From positions 1,240,001 to 1,304,000 of the forward strand of contig JANCIK010000009.1 in assembly GCA_028532985.1 (NCBI GenBank): a DNA stretch of 64,000 bases, written 5' to 3'. The notes beneath the pieces were generated by a model that was given only the letters and a program-made list of their open reading frames with translations, ran no database searches and had not been told where the DNA came from. Below, piece by piece: positions 27,731-39,400 of the stretch (positions are counted from its first letter, which is position 1; each line of letters starts with the position of its first letter). The DNA comes from Stropharia rugosoannulata. Taxonomy: Eukaryota; Basidiomycota; Agaricomycetes; Agaricales; Strophariaceae. A program made the translations under genes and the position numbers.

Positions 27731-27811
27731 ATGTGGTTCACTCTGCTCATCTACTTTGTAGTTGGCTTGTCTGGTCTACTTATACTATATCGAGTTATGG
27801 GGCAATGGTGA
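27731..27811 (+). CDS. Possible 26-residue membrane microprotein
   Basis: A short open frame starting with ATG encodes one almost uninterrupted hydrophobic segment (FTLLIYFVVGLSGLLILY) bounded by short polar ends. The stop TGA overlaps a GTGAGT donor-like site, so this could instead be the first exon of a longer spliced gene. I do not recognise it. It may equally be chance sequence, since no conservation can be judged here. Confidence 0.22.
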   Translation: MWFTLLIYFVVGLSGLLILYRVMGQW

Positions 27812-28423
27812 GTGTTACTAGTTTTGTCAAAAGAGTCGACATTGTTGACACATAGATCCTAAACATGAGATGACATTGTGAGTTCTCAACTTAAGTCGGT
27901 GCCGAGCGCTGAACCGTTTTAGTCGTTATTTCTAAGCATGAAGGCACACCGCCTTGTTACCACACCCTCGGGTAATAACGAATTAGATCTGACTGGTACG
28001 CTGAAAATTTCTACATACTGAGGTTTACCCTAAGTCGACACTTGCAGGCTCACAATCGACACTTGCTTTATTCTTCTGAATCTCTTTGCCGATGTGCCAT
28101 TCTGCGCAATTGTCGTCGATGCAATTTTTTCTCTCATACAAAACTCGCATGACCTTTCCTGTTGCGACGATTTGACAATGTCCGTTGATTGCCCGCACAA
28201 GATTCCATCCGATTTTTGTAAGCAGACTCGAGTTTCTCCCAACTTCTTCCTTTTTTCTCTCTCGAGTGAAATTTTTTGCTAAACTCTGTCCAAAATCTGT
28301 AAGCAATGCCAACTCATAGAGCACAATCGTATCGGTTCTCGGTCTCATTCCCATGCTATGAAGCCGTTGGAATTCGTTTCTCCCCGGCGGAGGCGGTGTT
28401 TTTTTATAGAACGTTCTTCACCG

Positions 28424-28430
28424 TATAAAG
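28424..28430 (+). promoter_or_regulatory. TATA-like element of the NmrA-like gene
   Basis: TATAAAG lies 64 bp before the ATG at 28494, a plausible distance for a fungal core promoter with a short leader. The assignment is by sequence and position only. Confidence 0.45.
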
Positions 28431-28493
28431 GGCCAGCTGTGGGCTTATAAGGTATCGTTCAACCCTCCTTCAAGCCTACTGGATATTCTCTCC

Positions 28494-29964
28494 ATGACCA
28501 CCAAGACCAGCATATTCGTCACCGGTGCCACCGGTTTGTAGCACCTTACCCAGCCCCAAAATTATGTTCTTCTTTGCTCACAACTTGCACTTGGCTTGCA
28601 CAGGATACATCGGGGGTACCGTCATATCACGTTTGTTGAAGCATGTCAACGCCGCATTGTTTGATATCACTGTCCTTGTACGGTCTGCCGAGAAAGCCGC
28701 CAAGTTGGAGACCCTTGGTCTCAAAACCGTCATTGGGTCGTATACGGAAAACTTGGAAGTGCTCAGAGACGCTGCATCCAAAGCTGATATTGTAATAGCA
28801 ATCGTTGAGTCTACCTTTAAAGATATTATAATTATAGGCTTTTCATGAAATTAACATATATCTTCTCGTGTTCAGGCTGATTCCGACAACTTACCTGCAA
28901 CTCAAGCAATCCTAGAAGGCATAAAGATCAACCACGAATCATCTGGAAAGGTTCCAATTCTCATCCATACCGTGCGTAGTATCTAAATGATGTCGTACAA
29001 CGCCTGCTCATTCAACAATTAAAAAAATCTTTAGTCAGGCACAGGTATGTGTATACGTACCTTACACCTTGAATGGGATTTGACATATAATCGTGCATAT
29101 AGCAATTATTGTAGACGACGCACGGGGTTTGCATGCTAACCATAGAACGTACAGTGACTTGGAGTCCGATGTCCTGAATGCAATCCCAGAGACTGCACTG
29201 CACAGGATTGTGGACATTGCGATTGTAAAGGCTGATTCAGCCGGTTATGTCAAAGCCTACCTTATTACACCAGGTATTCTATCTGAAGCCCTCCCAATAA
29301 CTAAGTTCTCAAATAACACCATAGGAACCGTATTTGGCTCGCCTTCCGGGCCACTTGTCGACCTTCAGATCCAGAACACTCACTCGATACAGATACCGTA
29401 TCTTATCAAGCCAGCCATCACCCGCAAGAAGGTGTCGTATATTGGAAAAGGACTGAATCAATGGCCTGGAGTTCACGTAGAAGACGGTATGTTCGAACAG
29501 AGTAGGCATTCTGCGCCAAGTAACACGTCCTTCGTTTTCTAGTTGCCGACCTTTACGTCGTGCTGCTCAACCACGTACTAGCCAAAGCGGACAGTATCGG
29601 ACATGGCACCAATGGATACTACTTCGCGGAAAACTTACACTGGTCTGTGTTTGAAGTAGCCACAGTTATTGCTGAGGAGCTCGGTGCCCGTGGATTAATC
29701 ACCACTAAGGAACTGAGCGCATTTACTCTTGAAGAGTGCGAGAAATATTTCGGGGTAAGTATTTTTTACATTCGCGACAAGTAAATCATGTTGATTGGAT
29801 ACTTTCTGTAGCCATATTGGGCTGTCTTTGCCACTAACTGTTATGCCAAATCTGAGCGCTCCCGGCTAGCCGGCTGGGCGCCTAAACGCGGCAAAGCTGA
29901 CTTGATTGCAGATATCAGATCCGAGGTTGCGTTCTACCTCCAAGAGGCATCGAAGGACAACTAG
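28494..29964 (+). CDS. NAD(P)-binding Rossmann protein, NmrA/epimerase-like
   Basis: Spliced exons give an atypical/extended SDR. The dinucleotide motif FVTGATGYIGG is split by the first intron, and VISRLLKH, ITVLVRSAEKAAKLETLGLKTVIG, ADIVIAIADSDN, ILEGI and VPILIHTSGT follow. Later parts include DLESDVLNAIPETALHR, VKAYLITPG, YIGKGLNQWPGVHVEDVADLYVVLL, GYYFAENLHWSVFEVATVIAEELGARG, FTLEECEKYFG and a C-terminal GWAPKRGKADLIADIRSEVAFYLQ. This order matches fungal NAD-dependent epimerase or NmrA-like proteins of the roughly 340-residue type, often annotated as NAD(P)-binding proteins of unknown substrate. Start ATG 28494 follows a TATA-like box. A degenerate relative lies directly downstream, so the locus has undergone tandem duplication. 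Confidence 0.87.
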
Positions 29965-30374
29965 GCTTCAACTAACTTCGCTCGTACCATTAACGAGGCA
30001 GAGTCTGCTAAATATCTTGTCAAAGTTAAAAGTTTCTGTTCTAAATCTTGTATTAAAAATTACTTCAAGTTAAAGAAAGACAGAAGTGCGTTGGTCAGGT
30101 GTTTATTAGAATAAACAGTCCATGTCAGATCTTCCCAGAATGATGTCAAAGCGTAGCTCGCTCAACCTCGAGTCTCTCAAAGTTTCCGGAAGTGAGGAGC
30201 CTCTTGTTAACAACTCTGCTATTCTCAGTCAATATTTCCCCATGGCGTGTGAGACTATATCGAAGCCGTGGAAATTACCTCTTCTTTCCACCGGGTGGTC
30301 CATTGAATTCTATATTAACACACCATTGAAAGTTTTACGTTTAATTTTTTCTTGAATAACCGATCATTGTAGCC
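29965..30374. other. Intergenic region between the NmrA-like gene and its pseudogene
   Basis: About 410 bp of AT-rich sequence following the stop codon. A frame at 30122-30355 has no recognisable domain. It may be partly decayed sequence belonging to the duplicated copy that follows. Confidence 0.4.
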
Positions 30375-30990
30375 GCGCCCCACTGGGATCTCAAACTAAT
30401 TCTAGGCATATACAGTGATCACAGAAGCCGCATCTGAAGTCAATATTGTTATTACGATTGTATGGTCATCATTATTGTCTATACGAGTCCTTGGCCCGAC
30501 TTAATCGCGCTTCTTCTGATATTTGACCAGCAGGTTGTTCTGGCCTTATTAAACTAAGTGCTGTCTTGTTTAACATTTATTCCTTCCAGTGAACCTTTAC
30601 TTACTGTCATTATAGGGGGACAGTGTTCGGTTCACCTTCTGGCTGTAGATCTGGGGATCCAGAATATGAGAGTCATACAGATGCCAGAGTTCGTGATCAG
30701 AACCGTCGATAATCGATAATCACTAGAAGGGATCGTACATCGATAAAGGACTTAATCAATGGGATGCAGTACACTTGGAAGATGGTAAGCTCAAGACCTT
30801 TATATTATATTGAGTGCTCTCCTGCACTGCTCTAGCTCACATACGACTTGAAGAGTCGCATATCTATACTACGCATCAATGGAAGTAGCTCAAGCAATTG
30901 CTGAAATTCTGGTTCCTTGTGGTCTTGCGCCTACGGTCACGACTAGTTCATTTACAGCTGAAGAGTGCGAAAAGTATTTTGGCGTAGGCG
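30375..30990 (+). pseudogene. Decayed paralogue of the NmrA/epimerase-like gene
   Basis: Several segments resemble the intact gene upstream, in the same order. Bases near 30385-30470 match the region coding for LGLKTVIG...AASKADIVIAI. Bases 30618-30645 match the VFGSPSG region and are followed by a counterpart of the QNTHSIQIPYLI region. Bases 30740-30785 match KGLNQWPGVHVEDG (here reading roughly KGLNQWDAVHLEDG). Bases 30878-30988 give MEVAQAIAEIL...SSFTAEECEKYFGV, corresponding to FEVATVIAEEL...SAFTLEECEKYFG. The 5' Rossmann region and the 3' end are missing, intervening parts are shortened and there are stops and frame changes. It is a dead tandem duplicate. The exact limits are approximate. 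Confidence 0.75.
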
Positions 30991-33900
30991 TAACTTTAAA
31001 TTAGTCAAACAACGACCCGGATTAACTCTGGTATATTCTAACAGTCTCACTGGGCACCATTTCGTACCAATTCTTGAGCTAAAGCTGATTGGTCCCGAGC
31101 AGCAGGATGGGCGTAATGCGCATACTATATTCAGTGAAGACAGCTTTTCTTATGGATTTGAAATACGAAGTGGCGTTAGCATCAGAAATGGACGAGGAGA
31201 AGTTTTAAAAAGCCGGTCCAATTGGGATTACTATATGAGAGAATGAATTAAACACCTCTGTTTGAAGACAGTATTCAGCTGATCCTAAACAGGTAAGTTG
31301 TTAACCAAATATGGGCCGAATCCGGATCAATGCCATATGAGATGCTCTTACTAATGCGAACGCTAGTATTAATGGCAGATCCTCCTAGAATTAATGAGTC
31401 AAGCTATGAGATACGGGTCTTTCATATAATGGACCGTACTTCGCTATTGTCCCGGGCTTCTGAAAAATCTTATGTGAGCGTCGGACTGTATACGTGATTA
31501 TCAATTGATTCCTACATGGGATTCACGGCGTTCCATTGAGCTCGGTCACTTATGTAAATACATTTAAAATATCTCTATTGGTATTACCTATAAAGTATTA
31601 CGCATGATCAGTGCAGAGTTAAAAGTCCTTGTAAAAGAGGATTCGCACGTTGGCGATAGAGCAGACTCCAATGGCCACCAGCAACACAATTCTTATTGTC
31701 AAAACAGTAACTCCGAAAATACTTGAAGATATATCAATCGGGGGTACATGCACGTCGACACATGTCAGTACTCAGCCTGGTAGAAGGTTAACGTTTAACC
31801 GTAACCGCAACGGCGAATTTCTTACAGAACTAGATCTAAAACGGATGGAAATTTGCCGTTTCCGTCATTTCTGTTAGCGATCTTTCAACAAAAGTTATTA
31901 ATCATTCATCAATGTTCCATCTATCAATGCATCGTTACGCGGCACACCTACTCCGGAATACATACATTTAACTTAGAATAGCCGTGGAAAATGGGCTTCG
32001 AAGTTTGAATTGACTTTGAAACGGTGTACATACCCCACTTATGTATCCAAGTGAAAGAAGCAGGCAGGTGACGGCAACAGTCTATCTGACACCGTCGGAG
32101 CCTCTTCTCTGTTTCCATACATCGAGTTTTATCTGAAAGGAACTGCTTAATGGTAACATTTAAACATTGTCATTTTACCAACAGATCAATCAGAATAGAG
32201 CGGTGGACTGCCCTTGGCTGTCAGCCTGCGCGCTACGCCACCTCCACAAAGTGCCTAATCGGTGGCGCTTTGATGCCGTATGTGATAGTGCCTAATCGGT
32301 ACAGTACCTAGTGTGTATGCAGTGCTTACTAGAAGCAGACGCTTTTTGAGCGTCGCGGTAAGAGCATAAGTAGATGAGACGCAGCCGTAACCTCCAAACG
32401 TTTCAGCGTCGGGATACGTCAGCGGCATACAGAGCGCAACCTCTCATAATTACAAATCACAATTGCCCGAGGATTATCAAGAAGTGCTAATCAAGTATCT
32501 TTTACGTGTTTAATTTTGTGTAGTTGTTGATGCCCGTATACTCGATAATTCTGCGCCGCCACTTGCGGGATGATCCTATGAAAATGGGTTCTTTTCTTGG
32601 GGTGCCCCGTTGGGTGGTGAACGCGTTCTGGATTCGGGCATCACATTCAACAACCGTGAACAGCTACATCTACGGACGTCCAAGATTTTATCTCCGCACC
32701 ACAGTCCTTGCACCGTCTCGCATCATTATATGTACATAGTGTAATCAGCAACAACTAGGTCAGCTGGCCATTGGCGCCCACGGCAGAGATGGTCAACCAG
32801 TGGCCGCTACAAAATTAGACGCTCGGACGTTTCCCAACCGCGACGGTCCACACGTACTGACACGCTCGAATTAACGCCCTCCTGCCCCATGTGTCTCTCG
32901 TTGTCTGAATCTCCTCCATGGTTGCGCCCGTGACAAAGCATCTTTATTTAAAGTGCAAGTCGCGCGCTCTAGGAACACCGTATCTCACCGGCCGAGCGTC
33001 CTGGTGACCTCGTAAATCGGACGACGACGGCACTTATCGTGCAGACAGGGGCTACGCGTCCGGCACTGCCTTCTAGCCTCTCGAATCCCGGAGGGGCGTG
33101 TCCCTGTGGCTGATGTCCCCGTTACGAATAATTTAGCAAAGCAGATAGTCAAAGACATATGTCGTCCGAGATGTAATTGTATTTTAGGTGAATCAGAACG
33201 GCCACACCACGCCCAGCGTCAACCACGCGAATCTGGACGACGTGCGGGCGCAAGGGATACGCAAACATCACAGCGAGAAGGGCACAGGGGGGCTTGAGCG
33301 CACTGGCGTGACGCCGCTGCGCGCCCGCCAAGGCGCCTCCTCGTAGACGCCAAAGGCCGCTATGCGCTCGCCGGAATAGGCACAACTCGCCAATCGATCG
33401 TGATAGCCGCGTCTGTTAGCAATCGGCGCTTCTGTGCGTGTCAGTGGGAGGGGTGGAGGGCGTGAGGCGGCTTCGCAGAGGGAGAAAAGAAGCAGGGAAA
33501 AAGAAGCGGGTGGGAGGCGTAGATGCACTGGAGATGCGGCTGTCCGAAGGGCTGCCAGTGCGTTATCTCTGCGCTATATTTGGTGTGTGGACGACTGTAC
33601 TCTGCCGCCGACGCGCGAGGTGCCACTGGAGACTCGCGTCCCCGGGCTGCGCAACGCGTTTCGAGTGCGCGGACGTGCTGCTCTCGTGGTACAGCTTCGG
33701 GTGTACACTATGATCGCGCAAAGCTTGAGTCAATAGAGTTTTCCAGTACTTAATTGACACTCAAGCTCCGGACTCACCAGTGATCAGGAAGACATCCCAG
33801 CGTATTTTTACCACAACAACGCGCTCGGGGGCAATAGGTCAGTTGACGCAGTTGCATCGTCCGACTTCTGGCTATCGACTTGTGCTGCAAGTATCCGGTG

Positions 33901-35133
33901 AGATCTGGACGCCTGACACGTCCTTGGAATACTGCTGGGGTCAGCCAGGTTTGCGAGTGATAGATAGTTGTTCTGGGATTCTGACGTCGGGGCCAGTAGA
34001 GCTTGTAACGGTATGTGAGGGCTTGCGACGCGGATATCATGCTCAAAGCTTGTCGAGAGGTATTAATAGGAGACCGTCCGGGTGTGCGCTTGCTAGAGGA
34101 GTCGCCGGACGACGTGCGTGCGCGTTTGTCGAGTGCGCGGACATCACAAGACACCAGCGAGATGGCAAAGATGATGGACGGTATTGCTGCAAGACGACAT
34201 CTGCACTATTAAGGAAGAGAAGCCAAGCGCAAAGAAAAACTTGCGAATGAATGAGGGCAGCAGACAAAAATGATGTGTGGGAGGATCCTACCATTAAGTG
34301 CAATTCTTGTTGACAAAATCGCGATTGAATGAATTGGGCTGGATGAATTGGAGAGTAGGTTGTTAAGCGTCTACTTTGAGCGTGCTCGAAACACGATCGT
34401 GGCCGCTTCTTGTGATCATGGGGCGGAATAGACGCTGGTCGCCAATCAGACTAACGTTAGTCGAGGGCATCTCGCTGTGGATACTTGATTTGTTGTATTC
34501 CGACACTGTCCAGCAAGGACCTGCTATGTCCGTGTCGAGGAGCAGTTGACGAGAAGCATGTGGTCTGCGATAGAGAGGTGCCAATGGTGCGGCGGTGTTA
34601 CGGATCCGGGATCAATGATTAGTGAAAGGACGATGATGTCAAGGGATGGGTTTAGTAATAACTGACTTTTCTATTCTAGCTGTGGGAGGACCTGCTGCGG
34701 AGGCGGGAATCGCGGGGCATGTGCCCAGACGTGGCCCAAACAGGCGGGTCTGTCGGAGTTTGAAACACGACGCGCCATTCCAAGCAATTACTGCCTTATC
34801 GGGCAGGCGGTGCAGGGACCTAGTCCGTGGGATTTGGTGGGACCCACCGGGGATGGCCGGATTCGGCCGCAGGGAGCCAATGGGTGTATTGTTGACGGCG
34901 TGTTTGTCACATGTTGTTGTTCGTTTATCTGAGGGGAGAGCTCAAAAACGGAGCGAGATCAACCTTCCCGTTTTGCCCTTCCACCCAATTCCTTTTCCGG
35001 CCAGACTCCGTAACTCCAAGCTCGTCCTCAAGCCCTACGCTTTTGGCCCACAGTCTGTCAGTCTTTTTTCTTTCTCTGCCCCAACACCGCCCGCCCCAAG
35101 CCAGTGTTCGCTTATCTCTCCCTTTCCGTCACC
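30991..35133. other. Gene-poor region upstream of the MADS-box gene
   Basis: About 4.1 kb without a recognised gene. Up to about 32.7 kb it is AT-rich with short frames. A 13-bp direct repeat GTGCCTAATCGGT lies at 32251-32263 and 32288-32300. From about 32.9 to 34.9 kb it is GC-richer with overlapping frames on both strands that have no domain. The last part is the MADS-box promoter: a CCAAT pentamer at 34877-34881 and a CT-rich leader from about 34975 to 35130. Confidence 0.45.
34877..34881 (+). promoter_or_regulatory. CCAAT box upstream of the MADS-box gene
   Basis: CCAAT in the context GAGCCAATGGG lies about 255 bp before the start codon, in the orientation and distance usual for the fungal CCAAT-binding HAP complex. 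It is followed by a long CT-rich leader. Assignment is by motif and position only. Confidence 0.4.
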
Positions 35134-36419
35134 ATGCATGCCCTCGACATGCAGAAGCCCGCCCTCTCGCCCACCTCGCCCACCATGCGCAACAAACGTC
35201 AGCGTACTGATCTCCCCGGCCCCGCTGGGCCCATGGACGGCCACCCCCAGCCCATCCCCGGCCCCCCCACCGTCGGCGACGACGCGTTTATCAACGACCA
35301 CGACGCGGTCGACAACAGCGGCGACGACGATGACGACGACGACGTCAAGCCCAAGTCCGACAAGAAGGCCGGTCGCCGCAAGATAAAGATTGAATTCATC
35401 CAGGACAAATCGAGACGTCACATAACGTTCTCCAAAAGGAAAGCTGGTATGTCGCCCTCTGTCTCACCCCCAGCCGCTTCTCACATACCTATTTACAGGT
35501 ATTATGAAAAAGGTAACATCTCTTCCCAATCCGTACATCCCCCGCTCATCCGTCCCAGGCCTATGAACTCTCCACCCTCACCGGTACCCAGGTCCTCCTC
35601 CTTGTCGTCTCAGAGACCGGCCTCGTCTACACCTTCACCACCGCAAAACTTCAGCCCCTCGTCACTCAGCCCGAGGGCAAGAACCTCATCCAGGCCTGCC
35701 TCAACGCCCCCCACGGCACCCTTCCTTCCGCCATGCCCGTCGGCCCCCCACTCGGTCGCTCCTCTGGCCCTATGCCCATCCCCGGTCCCCCGCCCAGCGC
35801 AAATATTCCCGGCGGTCTGTCCATCAGCGGAGGCCCGCCCCCCGTCAAGGAGGACAACGACGACGATGACCACATTGACGACACCGCCGCATCGCACGGC
35901 GGCCGCCCCAACGCCGGCGATAAGCGTCGTCGTCGAGGCTCGTCTACAAGCGGCCAGGCACCGGCCCCCACCGCCCGCAACGCTACCTCCCCCAACTCGC
36001 CGCATGCAACGATTCCGCCGCCTCTCAACATCCCATCTGGACAGGCCCACCCCTCCCACCATCCTCAGCAGCAGCCCCAGATTGCACTAAATTCCCCGAC
36101 ATCGCCCCAGCAGCAGCACCAGCAGGTGTCTGCGTCGTCGCCTGGACAGTATTCGGGCGGCTCGTACGCTCATCACCCCGGACAGCCGCAGCAACATCAG
36201 CAACAACATGACCCGGCGCTTTACCCTCCTCACATGATGCCTACTAACACATACACATATCCCGGGCCCACAGGTGGCGCTGCGCCTCCTCCAGGTGCGC
36301 CTGGTCAGCAGCAGCAACTCACCGGGCTTGCGGCGGCGGCAGCCACTCAACAGCATCACTGGGGCTCGCCACAGCAACAGCAGCAGGTCAACCAAGCTGG
36401 CCATTATGGCAGACGTTAA
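35134..36419 (+). CDS. MCM1: MADS-box (SRF/Mcm1-type) transcription factor
   Basis: Three exons (35134-35446, 35499-35512, 35559-36419) encode 395 residues. An acidic run of Asp precedes the MADS domain KKAGRRKIKIEFIQDKSRRHITFSKRKAG, then IMKK from a 14-nt exon, then AYELSTLTGTQVLLLVVSETGLVYTFTTAKLQPLV. This is the DNA-binding and dimerisation core of SRF-type factors that bind CArG-box DNA. The rest is low complexity: Pro/Gly-rich, a second acidic patch (EDNDDDDHIDD), a basic KRRRRG stretch and a C-terminus rich in Gln/His/Pro that probably activates transcription. In fungi the orthologue acts with cell-type cofactors in mating, cell-cycle and housekeeping gene control. The ATG at 35134 sits in a good context (CACCATGC) after a CT-rich leader. 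Confidence 0.94.
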
Positions 36420-39400
36420 TCCGTTTTTCGCATTCACCATATATTTTTTCCACTTCAGTGGATGAAGTTGTACGTGTAGTGTTTTACCATCTCGACTATC
36501 AACCCTCTGTTTCTTGGCGATTAAAATCCCTCCATATGCTGCCCCCTTCTCTTTTTTCCTTCTCGATTCTCCTCTCGATTGAGATTCTGTCTCTTTCCGC
36601 CGTCGTCTGTCTTACTTTCCTCTTCCCGCTCACCTAGTAGTACTTTAACGATCTCGCGTGTATTACGTTTTGATTTCTTAACTCGGTAGCGTACACCCCA
36701 ACACAGTATATGTCCTTCACCAATTTACTCAGTTATGCTGGCTTGATTTTCTTTTCTTTATGTCTTTGTTTCATTGTCCACGGCTCTGGTACAATCCCAC
36801 CTATCCCATCCTGCATCTCCCCTTGTCCTGTCTGATGAATTCTTACATTGTGTACTTGTTAACCTCGTCAGCATACACTGGTGACTAGGATGTATATACT
36901 ACTGTTAACTTGAGCTTGTTCCCGATTCTGACCTGAGATGCCGAAAGCAAGGAATTGCTAAATAAGTTGCGAAAAGTCTATTGCATCCTAAATTGAATCT
37001 ATTCGCAGCTGCCGACATAATATGGTCATCAGTCTACAGACCTACCCATTTTGAACGTCGATCGTGATGGAGTACGCGAAGCGAAGGCTGACGAGTTCAG
37101 TTCCCATCCCAGCCGCCCCGATATGGCGAGTTGTGGGCGACCTGACCATATACAGCGCCATCCGCATCCGTCAGCTGCACGAGCACCTCGCTCAGAATGG
37201 CGCCGACGGCCCACGGCTCGCCGCCCGCCCGCGTGCGGCGTGGGCGCTTGCGCGACCGATATGGACAGACAGCGTGCACACCTGCGTCTCGTCTCGAACG
37301 GTTTGGGAAAAAGTTCCTGAAAGTTCTTCGCTGCTTTTGTGCATTATTTTTTTCTGCTGCCGGCGGCGCGTCACGGTCGACCCGATACGGATGACGGATG
37401 AGGCTGAGATAGGAAATGTTCCTTTTGGGGAGGAAGGCTTGCTGCGGTGTGCGGCGGTGCTAAGTGCTAGTCCTTTATGGTGTGTTGGGGATGTGGGGAA
37501 GGCGGGCGGCTAATGCCGTGGGACGGTGGACAGCCCTCAAGTGGGTTGGTCTTGTACTATGTACTTGTTCGCTCATTAGGCCTCAGGCGCTCTGCTTTGT
37601 GCCACATCATGCCTCGCATTCGACGAAACCCTGCCTCTCCGATGGTATCGCTGGCCGCAATACAGACTGAGCCGAATTTGAAGGATGGACATGCACTGTA
37701 CAGTTTCCTTTTTGTTTCCTCGGAGCTCTGCGGGCGTTTTGATCAGGCACTTGCAGTCTCAGCTGGTCTATGCAATAAACCGTGACGACCGACAAGAGAG
37801 CATGCACTGCACGACGTACATCAGGCTGTTTGAAATCTTGCATGTTCATCATTGATATTCGCGCTCGATGATGCACTTTCAAGGACGGAAAGGACTTGGT
37901 GTTTGCTTGGTGTGTTGCGCTGGGCTGGTTTCAACGTTCCGGTGAATGTATGCTCATAATGTGATAGCTTCCTCTGCGTCGGGGAAGAACAGGTCGCGTT
38001 TACAGGCGCATATATGCGCTCCTGCATGGCCTATATGCGGTATGTCGCAGTATGCACGCCCTAACTTCATTAGTTCTTGACCAGAGTTAGAGCGCTCTGC
38101 CAAGCATGTCTGACTAAATGGCGTCACATAACCGGTGCGCGACCTTCCTATCGTGGCGCATCTCGCCATGGCGACGAGTCAGCACTGCCAGCATCCATCG
38201 CCCGAAAACAGCACCCCAGCAGACCCCAGCCCACGTCCATATCGGGATTTTTTATTTCTTAACATGGGCGCAACACATGACGCATGCGCGCTGCGATCCC
38301 CCCAGTCTGGAAGTGGAATCAGATGGAATCCCGGACAACCCCAACGCGGCAATGCGCCCACTCCGAAGCGAGCGTAGCACTTACAAATGGACAAGTTACT
38401 CGGTGCGGCAGGCAGGCACTGCTGTGACAGGTGTGCGTGGACGGTGGACGGTGGACAGACGACAGACATCTCCCGCAGTGCGAATGCCGTGAGGGCGTTC
38501 CATGATGCTCCACCTCCGTATAGAGTGGCGACTGCTTAGCAATTGCTCTTGGATCAGGCGCCTAGCGGCCACCGCAGCCCTCCACCAGGCGAACTTCTCA
38601 TGGAGTCCTGTCTGATCACCGGCGTCCTGCCATGCAGTGGGGAAAATGTACGTACTATGTGATCTTTGCTAGCTTCGACCTACATATTCACGCTCTCCCT
38701 GTCAGGTCTATTCACATTCATTGTGCATCGGAGCAATGTACATTCGTATTCAAAGTATTTTTAATCTGTGTTATGTATTAAAGGCTAGGAGCTTCTCAAT
38801 ATTCAATAGCGCTGACGACATCTGAAGTTAGACCTTAGATAAATAAGACGATGGGCCAGGACTTCCGATCTTGTCTTGAGTTTTTACTATTATCGTCGCC
38901 CCAAAACAACTCCAAAAGGTAATTTTTTCTTACACTTACCTGTTTCAAAAAGCTTTGAGTTAAAGCAGTCAAATTTACTGGTGCGTGCGTCTTTATTCTG
39001 CTGCACTTCATATTAAAGTTTATCTATGTATAGCACTGGCAGAGGGTCTAGACCACCATCCTGCGGGCAGTCCGGCAATGAGGCTCTTTATGTATGCCGA
39101 ATTCATGGCACTTCAATTGCTCACATGTGCCGCCGCAGACTATTTATTCTAAAGCAAAACGATTTACTGCAGGACTCTGTCAACCTAGTGATGTTCTCTG
39201 ATCGCAGAACACTGCGATAACGATGGAAGCGGTTAGTAGAAAATAACGAAGAGGCACAGCCGCTCTAAACGTGTTCTGATCTTTGTTTCCTCGGTAGATC
39301 TTATCTATTGGTAGGTCCCGTGCTCAGACAATCATAAGCTTTAATCACTGAATAGTGACGTGTACTCAAAGTTTAGGATATGAAATTCATTGGAATGGAT

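Larger units (their letters stand above)
27362..28493. other. Intergenic region between VMA3 and the NmrA-like gene
   Basis: About 1.1 kb. It may contain the last exon of the V-ATPase gene. Apart from the short hydrophobic frame at 27731-27811 and the TATA-like element at 28424-28430, nothing is recognised. Frames at 28025-28354 on both strands have no known domain. Confidence 0.45.

Noticed and set aside
33106..34303. Overlapping frames on both strands, up to 156 codons
   Set aside because: No domain, no splice continuity and equal openness on both strands.
34646..35386. 246-codon frame ending in Ser/Pro/Thr runs, overlapping the MADS-box start
   Set aside because: Its 3' part is the MADS-box exon in the wrong frame and its 5' part is promoter and CT-rich leader.
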